From: Martinezella lusitana
GTDB lineage: Bacteria; Pseudomonadota; Alphaproteobacteria; Rhizobiales; Rhizobiaceae
Assembly: GCF_014207095.1 (NCBI RefSeq)
Contig: NZ_JACHBG010000001.1
Location: 372,001-436,000 of the forward strand
Length of the DNA: 64,000 nt
Direction of reading: 5' to 3'
This document shows, one piece after another, positions 1 through 8,984 of this stretch. The notes beneath the pieces were generated by a model that saw nothing but the letters and a program-made list of their open reading frames with translations, had not been told where the DNA came from and searched no databases. Numbering within the stretch: position 1 is the stretch's first letter; each line of letters begins with the position of its first letter. Made by a program: the position numbers and the translations under genes.

Positions 1-18
1 AAGTGATGCTGCGCGTCC

Positions 19-540
19 CTATCTCGCCTCCAGCTCGCGCGCCATCTCCGCGAGTTTCCGTACCGTGTTGAGATTTCTCGATGTACCTGCCTTCAGCGCC
101 GGCAGCTTCAGTTTCGAGCGTCCGGAACCATCAGGATAATGCACATAGATTTCGCGGCCGGCGATATGCACTTCCTCGCCGCCGGGTGCCACGAGCTTGT
201 CCAGCGCATCCTTCGGCGGTTCATCCGGCAGGAAGCTGACGAGCAGATAGTTTGGCTTGGCATGCGGAAAGGGCGAATTGTCGGCCGCATGTTCCAGTTC
301 CTGGCAGCTACGCAGGATGACGCCCGGAGAGCTTCCCATCTTGCGCGCCAGTGCCTCTTCAAGTCGTGCCTGCACCTTTGCCTCGCCCTCGTCGGAGCGA
401 AAGAGCACATTGCCGCTCTGGATATAGGTCTTCACGTCGGTGAGGCCGATCTCCTCGCAGAGCGCCTTGAGTTCTGCCATCGGCAATGCGCCGGTGCCGC
501 CGACATTGACGGCACGCAGCAGGGCCACAAAGACTGCCAT
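19..540 (-). CDS. DUF1697 family protein
   Basis: A 173-aa cytoplasmic protein opening MAVFVALLRAVNVGG, the characteristic N-terminus of the DUF1697 family, followed by MAELKALCEEIGL and the YIQSGNVLF segment typical of it. Length matches the family (about 170-180 aa). No biochemical function is established for the family that I can name. The ATG is preceded by a strong GGGAGGAG ribosome-binding site. It begins 20 bp after the stop of the S9 peptidase on the same strand, so the two are probably co-transcribed. Family assignment is firm; role is unknown. Confidence 0.85.
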   Translation of the reverse strand: MAVFVALLRAVNVGGTGALPMAELKALCEEIGLTDVKTYIQSGNVLFRSDEGEAKVQARLEEALARKMGSSPGVILRSCQELEHAADNSPFPHAKPNYLLVSFLPDEPPKDALDKLVAPGGEEVHIAGREIYVHYPDGSGRSKLKLPALKAGTSRNLNTVRKLAEMARELEAR

Positions 541-560
541 TCGCTCCTCCCGACTTCAGC

Positions 561-2654
561 CTACATCTTGCCCGCGACCTTGATGGCGAAGGAATATTCA
601 AAGGCCACTTCCTCCAGACGCTGGAAACGGCCGGATGCGCCGCCATGGCCGGCATCCATATTCGTCTTCAGCAGGATGGGCGCGTCGCCCGTCGTCTTGT
701 CACGCAGCTTGGCAACCCACTTGGCCGGTTCCCAATAGGTGACGCGCGGGTCGGTGAGCCCACCGAGCGCGAGGATAGGCGGATAGGCCTTCTCGCCGAC
801 ATTGTCATAGGGGCTGTAGGCGGCGATCTGCTCATACTCTTGCTTGCTGTCGATCGGGTTGCCCCATTCCGGCCATTCCGGCGGCGTCAGCGGCAAGGTG
901 TCGTCGAGCATAGTGTTGAGCACGTCGACGAAAGGCACGGCGGCAATGACGCCGGCGAATTTCTCCGGCGCCATGTTGGCGATTGCGCCCATCAGCATGC
1001 CGCCTGCCGACCCGCCCTCGGCGATGATCTTCGCGTAAGAGGTGAACTTCTCTTGATTCAGATAGTCGGCAGCCGCGATGAAGTCCTTGAAGGTGTTGGT
1101 CTTCTTCGCCATCTTGCCGTCTTCGTACCAGGCAAAGCCCTTATCCTTGCCGCCGCGGATATGGGCGATGGCATAGACGAAGCCGCGATCGGCAAGCGAC
1201 AGGCAGTTGGTGTTGAAGCCGGCCGGAATGGTGATGCCGTAAGCGCCGTAGCCATAGAGCAGGCAGGGCGCAGTGCCGTCGAGTGGCGTGTCTTTGCGAT
1301 AAAGCAGCGTCACCGGCACTGTTTCGCCGTCCCAGGCGGGCGCGAAGACGCGGCGCGTGATGTAGTCTGCGGGGTTGTGGCCCGAGGGCACTTCCTGCGT
1401 CTTCAACAGCGTGCGCTCGCGCGTCACCATGTTGTAGTCGAAAAGCTGGCTCGGCGTCGTCATCGAAGAGTAGGAGAAGCGGATGACGTCGGTATCGTAT
1501 TCCGCAGCCCCCTGCAGGCCGAGCGAATAGGCCTCTTCCTCGAAGGCGATGGAATGTTCTTCGCCAGTGCGGCGATCGCGGATGACGATGCGCGGCAGGC
1601 CATCCTTGCGCTCCAGCCAGATGAGGTGGCGCGCGTAAGCCATGTGGTTGAGGATCAGCGTGCCCGGCTTGTGAGCCACCACTTCGCGCCAATTTTCCTT
1701 ACCCGGTCTGTCGGCCGGCGTTTCCATGATCTTGAAATCCTTGGCGTCGCCGTCGTTGGTCAGGATGTAGAAGACGTCGCCACCTTCGGTGAGCTCATAT
1801 TCGATCCCCGTTTCGCGCACGGCGACCACCTTCGGCTCGGCGGTCAAGTCGGAAGTCGCGATGATGCGATATTCGCTGGTCTCGTGGTCGTGGATGTCGA
1901 TGAAGATGTAGTCATCGAGCAGCGAGCCGCCGACGCCCATGAAGAAGCCTGCATCCTCCTCTTCGTAGACGAGCCGGTCCTGCGATTGCGGCGTGCCGAG
2001 GATGTGATGATAGATCTTGGACGGGCGATGGTTCTCGTCCTGCAGCGTGTAGAAGAAGCTTTTGCCGTCGGGCGCCCAGACGCCGCCGCCGCCGGTGTTC
2101 TCGAGAACATCCGAGAGATCCTCGCCGGTCTCGAGGTTGCGGACCTTCAGCGTGAAATATTCCGAGCCCTTGTCGTCATAGCCCCAGATGCCGAGGCTGT
2201 GGTCGGTGGAGTGATCGAGGCCGGAAAGGCGGAAATAGGACTTTCCTTCGTTCTCCTTGTCGCCGTTCAGCAGCAGCTTGCGCTCGCCGCCGTTGCGGGC
2301 TTCGCGAAAATAATGCGGCTGCTCGCCGCCGGTGACGTAAAGCGTGCCATAGGCATAGGGGCCGTCTTTGACCGGCACCGAGCTGTCGTCCTCCTTGATG
2401 CGGCCCTTCATCTCGCCGAAGAGAACCTTCTGCAGTTCCTTCGTGTCGGCCATTGCCGCATTCATGTAAGTGTTCTCAGCTTCCAGATGAGCGCGGATTT
2501 TCGGCGCCAGGATCGACGGATCCTTAAACATCGCCTGCCAGTTGTCGGCACGCAGCCAGGCGTAATCGTCGCTGCGGCTGATGCCGTGACGCGTATCCGC
2601 AACAGGATGCTTCGGGGCGGCAGGCGGGGTGGGGAGGTTCTTGAATACAGACAC
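561..2654 (-). CDS. S9 family oligopeptidase (oligopeptidase B-like)
   Basis: A 697-aa serine oligopeptidase of the prolyl-oligopeptidase/oligopeptidase B family, which cleaves short peptides in the cytoplasm. The N-terminal half is the beta-propeller that gates access (HPVADTRHG, DDYAWLR, YYFR-like repeats). The C-terminal alpha/beta-hydrolase domain carries the nucleophile in GGSAGG (Ser near residue 549) and a catalytic His in DAGHGG. The frame stays open further upstream to about 2747, but that extension (RGEFPIEPHAARLYFS) looks non-coding. I place the start at the GTG at 2654 (VSVFKNLPTP). E. coli PtrB-type enzymes usually read GxSAGG, so basic-residue specificity is plausible but unproven. 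Likely operonic with the DUF1697 gene downstream. Confidence 0.88.
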   Translation of the reverse strand: MSVFKNLPTPPAAPKHPVADTRHGISRSDDYAWLRADNWQAMFKDPSILAPKIRAHLEAENTYMNAAMADTKELQKVLFGEMKGRIKEDDSSVPVKDGPYAYGTLYVTGGEQPHYFREARNGGERKLLLNGDKENEGKSYFRLSGLDHSTDHSLGIWGYDDKGSEYFTLKVRNLETGEDLSDVLENTGGGGVWAPDGKSFFYTLQDENHRPSKIYHHILGTPQSQDRLVYEEEDAGFFMGVGGSLLDDYIFIDIHDHETSEYRIIATSDLTAEPKVVAVRETGIEYELTEGGDVFYILTNDGDAKDFKIMETPADRPGKENWREVVAHKPGTLILNHMAYARHLIWLERKDGLPRIVIRDRRTGEEHSIAFEEEAYSLGLQGAAEYDTDVIRFSYSSMTTPSQLFDYNMVTRERTLLKTQEVPSGHNPADYITRRVFAPAWDGETVPVTLLYRKDTPLDGTAPCLLYGYGAYGITIPAGFNTNCLSLADRGFVYAIAHIRGGKDKGFAWYEDGKMAKKTNTFKDFIAAADYLNQEKFTSYAKIIAEGGSAGGMLMGAIANMAPEKFAGVIAAVPFVDVLNTMLDDTLPLTPPEWPEWGNPIDSKQEYEQIAAYSPYDNVGEKAYPPILALGGLTDPRVTYWEPAKWVAKLRDKTTGDAPILLKTNMDAGHGGASGRFQRLEEVAFEYSFAIKVAGKM

Positions 2655-2782
2655 GAGTGCGCTTTCTCTGGAGTGAAAGTCGGATGCGAAGAGAACAGAG
2701 AAATAGAGGCGGGCCGCATGAGGTTCAATAGGGAACTCTCCCCTCAAGCTTCATACAAGTCGGGTAAACTACTGTTGATCGA

Positions 2783-3019
2783 CTACGGTATCGCGCATCT
2801 TTCATCGCGCGCCAGGGGCGCTGCAGCGCCTTTAAATGCTTCAAGATTCCGCAAATCGATCTCGATCCGAGGAATAGCGCAGTAGGCAGCTTGCGGGAAA
2901 CCGTTGGGGGGAGCTGCCTTGATGAGACCACAATCTTTATCGAAGTCGGCATACATTGCGTCGACATAAAGGCGGTCGAACCGCCATCCCTGATGGAACG
3001 GACGCAACCAAATCCAGAA
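2783..3019 (-). pseudogene. possible gene remnant between divergent genes
   Basis: The intergenic space 2655-3040 contains a minus-strand stretch whose translation looks protein-like (FDRLYVDAMYADFDKDCG, then LIKAAPPNGFPQAAYC and RIEIDLRNLEAFKG) and ends at a TAG at 2783-2785. I find no convincing start codon or ribosome-binding site, because the frame runs antisense into the DUF930 gene. It may be the 3' end of a decayed gene or chance coding in GC-rich DNA. I do not recognise a family. The rest of this 386-bp space should hold the divergent promoters of the S9 peptidase and the DUF930 gene. Confidence 0.22.
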
Positions 3020-3040
3020 TAATGCAAGGGACCGGTCTTC

Positions 3041-3430
3041 ATGCTGAAACTCGTTGCCATCCTCATTCCATTGGCTGCTGTCGCCAACTCCGCCTTCGCT
3101 GTCGATCCGGCAATGAAGAAACAACTGGAGAAGCTTGATCCATCGGAACGCATGGAGCAGGCATGCGATGCAGAGGCAATGAAGCGGATCGGCACGGAAA
3201 AGACGGGTTTCAAGCCGGATAAAGTCATCGCTTACACATTCAGCGACCCCGCCATGAACCCGGATTCGATGGATGCGCCGGGTGCGGTCTTCCGCAGCAA
3301 GGGCGACTGGTATCATCTCTCCTACAATTGCGTCACTGGCCCGAAGCACATTCATGTCCGGGAGTTGAGCTACCAGATCGGCGAAAAAGTGCCGCGCGAG
3401 GCGTGGCAGGAGCACTATCTCTACAATTGA
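3041..3430 (+). CDS. DUF930 domain exported protein
   Basis: A 129-aa protein with a cleavable signal peptide (MLKLVAILIPLAAVANSAFA, cleavage after about residue 20) and a DUF930-type body: KLDPSERMEQACDAEAM, PDKVIAYTF, WYHLSYNC and the C-terminal REAWQEHYL. DUF930 proteins are small, presumably periplasmic and largely restricted to rhizobia. Two cysteines in the mature part (EQACD and YNCV) could form a disulphide. The gene stands alone and converges on cbpM with 13 bp between the stops. Molecular function is unknown. Confidence 0.8.
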   Translation: MLKLVAILIPLAAVANSAFAVDPAMKKQLEKLDPSERMEQACDAEAMKRIGTEKTGFKPDKVIAYTFSDPAMNPDSMDAPGAVFRSKGDWYHLSYNCVTGPKHIHVRELSYQIGEKVPREAWQEHYLYN

Positions 3431-3443
3431 CTGACAGGTGCCG

Positions 3444-3776
3444 TCAGCGCCGCCTCAGAACCTCGACGCGATTGAGCTCCGAGAGGATGAGCTGTTGCAC
3501 GTCGGAAGGCTGGTGGCGAACAGCGTCCGTGAGATCGCGCAGCGTCGCGCGCAGGCTATGGATCTGATCGACCAGATCCATGACGACATCGACGCCGGGC
3601 TCGTTGACGCCCATGGCATTGCCGAGGTCGAGGATAAGCTGGCCGCGGGCAATGTCGGCCTCGCGGAAGTTCCGGCCCTGATCCGTCACCTCCGGCACCA
3701 CCCAGCCCTGTGAGATCCAGACTTCCAGCACCGTGGTCTCGATTTCGAGGTGCAGTCGAAACTCTCTCTCGTTCAT
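3444..3776 (-). CDS. cbpM: chaperone modulator CbpM
   Basis: A 110-aa MerR-like helical protein (MNEREFRLHLEIETTVLEVWI, then QGWVVPE and FREADIARGQLILDL) ending in a predicted coiled-coil helix. CbpM binds the J-domain of CbpA and blocks its DnaK co-chaperone and DNA-binding activities in E. coli. It starts 3 bp after the cbpA stop on the same strand, which reproduces the cbpA-cbpM operon order. Function is therefore assigned from both sequence and context. Confidence 0.87.
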   Translation of the reverse strand: MNEREFRLHLEIETTVLEVWISQGWVVPEVTDQGRNFREADIARGQLILDLGNAMGVNEPGVDVVMDLVDQIHSLRATLRDLTDAVRHQPSDVQQLILSELNRVEVLRRR

Positions 3777-3779
3777 CGC

Positions 3780-4691
3780 TTATCCTCCCATGGTCTTTCT
3801 GGGATCTTGTGTCTTGCCGGCTTCCCATTCCGAGACGAAACGCGTCAGCTCGGGATCCGACGCATCCGGAAGCACGATCTTCAGGGTAACATAGGCGTCG
3901 CCATTGTCCTTGCCGCGTACAGGCGCGCCCTTGCCCTTCAGCCGCAATGTCTTGCCCGTGTTGGAATTCGGCTGCAGCGTCACCGTGACGGCGCCGGAGG
4001 GAGTGGGAACCCTGATTTTGCCGCCAAGCACTGCTTCCGTCAGCGATATCGGCAGCTCCAGCCGAATGTCGTCGCCGTCACGGGTGTAGAACCGATGCGG
4101 ACGGACATGCACCGAAATCAAAGCATCGCCGGCTGGCCCGCCATTGAAGCCGGGGTCGCCCTTGCCCTTCAGCCGCAGCGTCTGCCCGTCACGGGTACCT
4201 GGCGGTATCTGGACGTCGAGGGCCGGTCCATCAGGCAGGCTGATCTGCTTTTTCGCGCCGTTGATGGCATCAAGAAAGTCGACCTCCATCGTATAGTGAC
4301 GATCTTGACCCTGCATTTGGGAATGGCCTCGGCTGCGCCGCGAGAAGAAGCTGGAAAACATGTCATCGGCATCACCGAAATCGGCAAAGCCGCCGGTATT
4401 CTGATAGGGGCCACGCTGGCCTTCATTGGCGGCGTAGTCGCGATAATAGTTGCGCGGTGCCTGTTCGGCGCCGCTGCTGTCGATTTCGCCGCGGTCGAAA
4501 CGCGCGCGTTTCTCCTCGTCGCCGACGATGCCGTATGCCGCTGAGACCTCCTTGAATTTGTCCTCGGCCTGCTTGTCGCCGGGGTTGAGGTCTGGATGCA
4601 GCTTCTTGGCAAGCTTGCGATAGGCGCTTTGAATATCCTTTTGCGGGACGTCGCGTTTTACGCCCAATACTTCATACGGATCGCGGCTCAT
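3780..4691 (-). CDS. cbpA: curved DNA-binding protein / DnaJ-class co-chaperone CbpA
   Basis: A 303-aa DnaJ-type protein. The J-domain (about residues 4-69, DPYEVLGV...) has the HPD tripeptide at 32-34 needed to stimulate DnaK ATPase. A short G/F-rich linker with FFSRRSRG follows, then two C-terminal substrate-binding beta-domains (VDFLDAINGAKKQ..., LRLKGKGDPGFNGGPAGD). There is no CxxCxGxG zinc region, which separates CbpA from DnaJ proper. The downstream cbpM gene confirms the assignment. The 270-bp space upstream to the deacetylase gene holds the divergent promoters; I could not find a convincing heat-shock sigma site in it. Confidence 0.9.
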   Translation of the reverse strand: MSRDPYEVLGVKRDVPQKDIQSAYRKLAKKLHPDLNPGDKQAEDKFKEVSAAYGIVGDEEKRARFDRGEIDSSGAEQAPRNYYRDYAANEGQRGPYQNTGGFADFGDADDMFSSFFSRRSRGHSQMQGQDRHYTMEVDFLDAINGAKKQISLPDGPALDVQIPPGTRDGQTLRLKGKGDPGFNGGPAGDALISVHVRPHRFYTRDGDDIRLELPISLTEAVLGGKIRVPTPSGAVTVTLQPNSNTGKTLRLKGKGAPVRGKDNGDAYVTLKIVLPDASDPELTRFVSEWEAGKTQDPRKTMGG

Positions 4692-4961
4692 GCATGTCTC
4701 TCTTCGGGAGCACGGAAAATACGCAGATAGTGTTACGATGGCCTCATATCAATCGTAGCATAGACGCCGACGGGTTGAAGCCCGGAGCGTGATGCTTTCT
4801 AAGCCCAGCGTATATCTGATGCGATATGGGTGGGTTTGCCCTCGGTCTGCCATATTTCCGGCGTGTTGCCGGAAGATGGCGAGCGGAGAGGTGGAAAATC
4901 CGTGGTGATCCCACGGTCTTCCGTCAGATTAGATTGTCTCGATTCGCCCGGTGGCCGCTTG

Positions 4962-5753
4962 ATGAACCGTTTTGTGCTTGCATCCGCATTTCTTCTCGCT
5001 GCCGGCGCTGCTTATGCAGCGCAGCCTGAACAACCGCCGGCAGGCTGGCCGCAACTGCCGCCGAAGGCAGCCGCCCCGAACGTCAAGCTCGTCGAGCCGC
5101 ATTTGCGCGTCAATCGAGCCGGCAAGGGCGCGCCACGCATCGCGCTCACCTTCGACGCCTGCATGGGCAAGACCGACCCGCGCATTCTGAGCACCCTGGT
5201 CGATCAGCGCATCCCGGCAACCATCTTTGTGACCGCGCGCTGGCTGCGCACCAATCCGGACGCATTGAAAGTCTTCCTGGCTCACCCGGATTTGTTCGAG
5301 CTGGAAAACCACGGGCAGAACCATATCCCGGCCGTCGACATCCCGACCCAGGTCTACGGCATCCCTGCTGCCGGCTCGCCGGAGGCGGTCGCCCAGGAAG
5401 TGAAGGGCGGGGCGGATGCGATGATCGCGGCGGGCATACCGCAACCACGCTGGTTCCGCGGCGCGACCGCCAAATACAGCCGCTCGTCGATCGAGCAGAT
5501 CCGCGGCATGGGCTACCGGATCGCCGGCTATTCGGTGAATGGCGACGGCGGTTCGCTCCTGCCGGCCAAGATGGTGGAAAAGCAATATGTCTCCGCCAAG
5601 GACGGCGACGTCATCATTTCCCATATCAACCAGCCGACGCATGCCGCCGGCGAGGGGGTGGCCGCGAGCATCCTGGCGCTGAAAGCGAAAGGCGTGCAGT
5701 TCGTCCGCCTTCAGGACATTCCCGAAAAGGGCGACGACGGCACGACGAACTGA
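4962..5753 (+). CDS. exported polysaccharide deacetylase family protein
   Basis: A 263-aa NodB-homology-fold protein with an N-terminal signal peptide (MNRFVLASAFLLAAGAAYA). The frame extends upstream to 4830, but the signal peptide fixes the start at 4962. The catalytic base region reads LTFDAC, with Asp at about residue 65. The position where most family members have a second metal-binding Asp (TFDD) is Ala here. The HxxxH metal motif is present as NHGQNH (His117, His121). Later motifs WFRGATAKY and DVIISHINQPTH complete the domain. It should act on an N-acetylated glycan in the periplasm; the substrate is unknown. It is a single gene converging on the AI-2E permease. Confidence 0.82.
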   Translation: MNRFVLASAFLLAAGAAYAAQPEQPPAGWPQLPPKAAAPNVKLVEPHLRVNRAGKGAPRIALTFDACMGKTDPRILSTLVDQRIPATIFVTARWLRTNPDALKVFLAHPDLFELENHGQNHIPAVDIPTQVYGIPAAGSPEAVAQEVKGGADAMIAAGIPQPRWFRGATAKYSRSSIEQIRGMGYRIAGYSVNGDGGSLLPAKMVEKQYVSAKDGDVIISHINQPTHAAGEGVAASILALKAKGVQFVRLQDIPEKGDDGTTN

Positions 5754-5866
5754 TGGCGTGAACCGGCTGGAGTATATCTGTTTTCAACCTGAGTTACGGA
5801 AATGCTCTATCCCTTTGTTTTCACGCATTTTCGGCAGCAAACCGCGCCGCTTCTCGTGGAATTGGT

Positions 5867-7036
5867 TTAACCCGGCAGTTGCGGCTGGGCCTTTTCTTCG
5901 ATGAAGAGCTCGTCGATCACGGTCATGACAATCAGCGACAGTGGCAGCGCCAACATGGCGCCGACGGCACCCCACATCCATGTCCAGAAGATGATAGCGA
6001 AGAAGACGACAAAGGGATTGAGTTCCCACTGACGGCCCATGACGGCTGGAAAGACCAGATTTTCCACAGCGAGGTGGACTGCAAAGAAGGCAATGGCGGG
6101 AGCGAGCGCAAAGACTATGTCCGAATGCGTGATGATGCCGGCGATTGCCAATGCAATCGTCATGGTGGTGACGCCGAGAAATGGAATAAAGCTGGCAACG
6201 AAGGCGAATACGCCCCAGAGCACCGGCACGCTTAAGCCGCCGACGTAGGCGATAATCGTCATCGCGACGCCGATGCCGGCATAGATCAATGAGGCCGTGG
6301 CGAAATAAAAACCCAGCACCTGCTCCACCGCATAGATAATCCTGATTGTCGTCAGTCGCGCCGCCCTGTTTGAGAAGGTCATGATGATCGTCTTGCGCAG
6401 GCTGAGCCGGCTAACGAGAAACAGGAGCAGCGCCGCAAAGAAGATCAGGATCTGAACGATGGCCGGGGTGAGGTTGCTGGAAACGACATGCAGGACATTG
6501 CCGCTGTTTTCCAGGAGGGTAGTGATCGACATCGGGCCGCTCTGGAAGGTTTCCGGCGAAATGTGCAGCCATTTGAACCGGTCGAGATAAGGCATCAGCC
6601 TATCCGCGGTTCGCTGGAAGAAATCGGGAGCCTCCTGCGCCAGCTTCGCCAGCGGCCCGGCAAGCGCATTGATGACGAGGAAAATCGCCAGCGCTACGGC
6701 CGATGAGAGGAGAACGGCGTTGAGGACGCGCGGCACACCGAGCTTGCTGAGTTTCTCAGCCGCCAACCCCAGGATCATGCCGACGACGACGGCGAGGGTC
6801 ACTGGAATGAGAATGATCGACATCATATAAACGCCGGCCAGAGCAAGGATAAGAAAGATACCTATGGTCGCCCACTCGGCGGCGATGCGAAGCTGACCGG
6901 TTGGCGGATTGTCCGCCGGTTCGGAAGTGGTTGCGTCGTTGCCATATCCTTGCGACATGTTTTGCCGCCCGCCGGAGTTCCCATCGCGACGCTCCGGTCC
7001 GCCTGGCTGGATTCCGGCGTTTCTATCGGTCTCCAT
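5867..7036 (-). CDS. AI-2E family transporter (PerM/TqsA-type permease)
   Basis: A 389-aa polytopic inner-membrane protein of the AI-2E exporter/PerM family, with about eight predicted membrane spans in the usual pattern: paired N-terminal spans (IGIFLILALAGVYMM, LIPVTLAVVVGMILGL), a long soluble loop, then the C-terminal bundle ending FIPFLGVTTMTIAL and LALPLSLIVMTVIDEL. An upstream extension of the frame to 7123 overlaps the terminator of the preceding gene. The start at 7036 has a GGGGA ribosome-binding site about 9 nt away. Family members export diverse small molecules or act as cation/proton antiporters, so the substrate cannot be assigned. Confidence 0.85.
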   Translation of the reverse strand: METDRNAGIQPGGPERRDGNSGGRQNMSQGYGNDATTSEPADNPPTGQLRIAAEWATIGIFLILALAGVYMMSIILIPVTLAVVVGMILGLAAEKLSKLGVPRVLNAVLLSSAVALAIFLVINALAGPLAKLAQEAPDFFQRTADRLMPYLDRFKWLHISPETFQSGPMSITTLLENSGNVLHVVSSNLTPAIVQILIFFAALLLFLVSRLSLRKTIIMTFSNRAARLTTIRIIYAVEQVLGFYFATASLIYAGIGVAMTIIAYVGGLSVPVLWGVFAFVASFIPFLGVTTMTIALAIAGIITHSDIVFALAPAIAFFAVHLAVENLVFPAVMGRQWELNPFVVFFAIIFWTWMWGAVGAMLALPLSLIVMTVIDELFIEEKAQPQLPG

Positions 7037-7080
7037 GCACTCAAATCCCCGAGGCACGATTGCCTCGAGATTCAAACGCG

Positions 7081-7111
7081 AAAAAGCCCGTTCCGGTTCC
7101 GAAACGGGCTT
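7081..7111 (-). terminator. Rho-independent terminator of the VOC gene
   Basis: Read on the minus strand, AAGCCCGTTTC and GGAACGGGCTT form a stem closed by a short loop and followed by a run of T. It lies 25-55 bp beyond the stop of the VOC gene and just upstream of the AI-2E permease start, so it separates these two same-strand genes. Confidence 0.85.
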
Positions 7112-7135
7112 GCGAAAGCACATTGAACGAAGCGG

Positions 7136-8002
7136 TCAGGCGACCAGATTAAGGCCTATGCCCCAAGGGTCGCGCAGCGAAATGCCGCCGTCGCGCTTTT
7201 CGGTTTTGATCTCATGCTGCTCCAGAGCGGCAACAGCCTTGTCGAGCGAAGCCTTGTCGTTGAAGCGCAAGGTATAATCCGAAAGGCCGGTCATGTGTTC
7301 GGAGCGTATGCCGGCGCCGCGGCTGTTCCATGTATTGGCGCCGAGATGGTGGTGATAACCGCCCGTCGCAAGGAAGGTCGCGCCGGGATAGCGCGCCGCC
7401 ATGACCTTCATGCCGAGGACATCGCGATAGAAGGCGTTCGCTTCGGCGACGTCGCCGACCTGCAGGTGGATGTGCCCGATCGCCGAACCGTCGGCCATGC
7501 CGTCCCAGCGGTCCTGCGGAGCGCTTTCGTAGAGTTTCTGCAGATCGAGCCTGAGCGTCGCCATCTCTACCGTGCCGTCGTCGTGGAAGGTCCATTCCTC
7601 ATGCGGCCGGTCGGCATAGATCTCGATGCCATTGCCTTCGGGGTCGGAAAGATAGATCGCCTCGCTGACGATATGGTCGGATGCGCCTTCGAGCGCGACG
7701 TTGTTATGCGCGGCGTGGCGGAGCCAGCGGGCAAGCTCGACGCGGCTCGGCAGCAGGAAGGCGGTGTGAAACAGGCCGGCCGCCGTCCGCGGCGCCCGAG
7801 CTGCAGCGCGATCCGTCGTCAGGGTCAGGAGCGGTTGGCCGGCGACGCCGAGCACTTCACCGCTTGCGGTCTTCTCTATCACCTTCAGGCCAAGCATGTC
7901 CTGATAGAAGCGGGAGACGAGCGGCAGATCGGTGACGACGAGATGCGATTGGCCGACATAGGCGGGGCGGGTAAGCGCGTAGGAGGGGGCAGTTTCGGTC
8001 AT
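7136..8002 (-). CDS. two-domain VOC (glyoxalase/extradiol dioxygenase fold) protein
   Basis: A 288-aa protein made of two vicinal-oxygen-chelate modules. The first begins VGQSHLVVTDLPLVSRFYQDMLGL and the second IGHIHLQVGDVAEANAFYRDVLG. Putative metal ligands are visible as H in GQSHL, E in GNGIEIYADRP, and H in IGHIHL and GGYHHHLGANTW. The layout resembles CatE-like catechol 2,3-dioxygenases of Bacillus, but VOC proteins are catalytically diverse. Start at 8002 (MTETAPSYAL), with a GAGG about 12 nt upstream. An upstream TTG at 8014 is less likely. It is monocistronic and ends at a clear terminator. Confidence 0.83.
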   Translation of the reverse strand: MTETAPSYALTRPAYVGQSHLVVTDLPLVSRFYQDMLGLKVIEKTASGEVLGVAGQPLLTLTTDRAAARAPRTAAGLFHTAFLLPSRVELARWLRHAAHNNVALEGASDHIVSEAIYLSDPEGNGIEIYADRPHEEWTFHDDGTVEMATLRLDLQKLYESAPQDRWDGMADGSAIGHIHLQVGDVAEANAFYRDVLGMKVMAARYPGATFLATGGYHHHLGANTWNSRGAGIRSEHMTGLSDYTLRFNDKASLDKAVAALEQHEIKTEKRDGGISLRDPWGIGLNLVA

Positions 8003-8315
8003 GGGCAATTCCAACCTCTACATTTCTAGAAAAGGCAACCGGCGTTGGCGGCAGGTGAGCCGTCAGTGGCGAGCGGAAGGTTTCGCCGGTTGATATGCCT
8101 CTTCGATATCCTCTGCCCGCTGTACTTGCCTTTCTATATGGCGGATTTCGATTGTTCACAGAAGGCCAGAAATTGCGGATTGAGCGTTCGCCAAGCGTTG
8201 ACGATGTAGCTGGTGTCGTTCACGAAGATTGATCGAAATGCCAGTTTGACGCAGTTGCTTCCCCATTTGCGAGGTGCAAGGATCGAGCCGTTACGGAATT
8301 TGAGCGTACGAACAA
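8003..8315. other. divergent intergenic region
   Basis: This 313-bp space lies between divergent starts (VOC gene to the left, hemolysin III family gene to the right) and should contain both promoters. Short open frames cross it, but none has a convincing ribosome-binding site or protein-like composition. I see no strong palindrome or RNA-like element. Confidence 0.4.
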
Positions 8316-8984
8316 ATGACCGAGTACAAAGGCATCCGCTGGGCATACGATCGATACGAAGTGATCGCCGACAGCATCGTCAACGGTATCGGCGTGGTCT
8401 TTGCGCTAATCGGTGCGACTGTCCTGATTTTCTACGCGACCGTCTGGAGTTCCTACGGCGCGATTGCTGCCGCCTGGATCTATGGCGTCGGCCTGGTGCT
8501 GACGCTCGGCATGTCCTTCACCTACAATCTCTGGCCGGTGTCGCGGACGAAATGGTTCCTCCGGCGCTTTGACCACTCCTTCATCTACGTGCTCATTGCT
8601 GCCACTTACACGCCGTTTCTCGAGCGTGGGGCCGAGGATCCGCTGCTATTTGCCATGCTGATCGCCGTCTGGGTTTTCGCGGCATTCGGCATCGTGTTGA
8701 AATGCCTGTTCCCGGGGCGTTACGATCGGTTGGCGATCCTGCTTTATCTCGCCATGGGTTGGAGCGGCGTCATCGTTGCCAAGCCGGTTTCGATGCATAT
8801 TCCTTCCGCATCGATGCTGCTCATCGTCATCGGCGGGGTGATTTATTCGCTTGGCGTCATCTTCCACGTCTGGGAAAAGCTGCGCTTCCAAAATGCCATC
8901 TGGCACGGCTTTGTTATTGCCGCCGCCGCCGTACATTACTCGGCGGTGCTCACCTGCTTCAGCCTGTCGCCGGAAGGGTTTTGA
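8316..8984 (+). CDS. hemolysin III / PAQR family membrane protein
   Basis: A 222-aa seven-span inner-membrane protein of the hemolysin III (YqfA/PAQR) family. The family metal-site signatures are present: FDHSFIYVLIAATYTPF after the second span, and the paired histidines of WHGFVIAAAAVHYSAV at the C-terminus, with a further His in IFHVWEKL. Bacterial members are predicted zinc-dependent membrane hydrolases; haemolysis is a historical label and is not implied here. Its last 26 bp overlap the 3' end of the convergent gene at 8959-9474, so the two messages are antisense at their ends. Confidence 0.88.
   Translation: MTEYKGIRWAYDRYEVIADSIVNGIGVVFALIGATVLIFYATVWSSYGAIAAAWIYGVGLVLTLGMSFTYNLWPVSRTKWFLRRFDHSFIYVLIAATYTPFLERGAEDPLLFAMLIAVWVFAAFGIVLKCLFPGRYDRLAILLYLAMGWSGVIVAKPVSMHIPSASMLLIVIGGVIYSLGVIFHVWEKLRFQNAIWHGFVIAAAAVHYSAVLTCFSLSPEGF

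Noticed and set aside
645..2885. 746-codon open frame opposite the S9 peptidase
   Set aside because: It is the high-GC antisense shadow of a clearly conserved gene. It is rich in Arg/Ala/Val, shows no recognisable domain and has no ribosome-binding site.
4692..4961. Heat-shock (RpoH) promoter before cbpA
   Set aside because: A CTTCAA resembling the -35 exists, but no suitable -10 follows at 16-18 bp.
8134..8346. 70-codon minus-strand frame in the VOC/hemolysin III intergenic region
   Set aside because: No ribosome-binding site, and it overlaps the start of the hemolysin III gene antisense.
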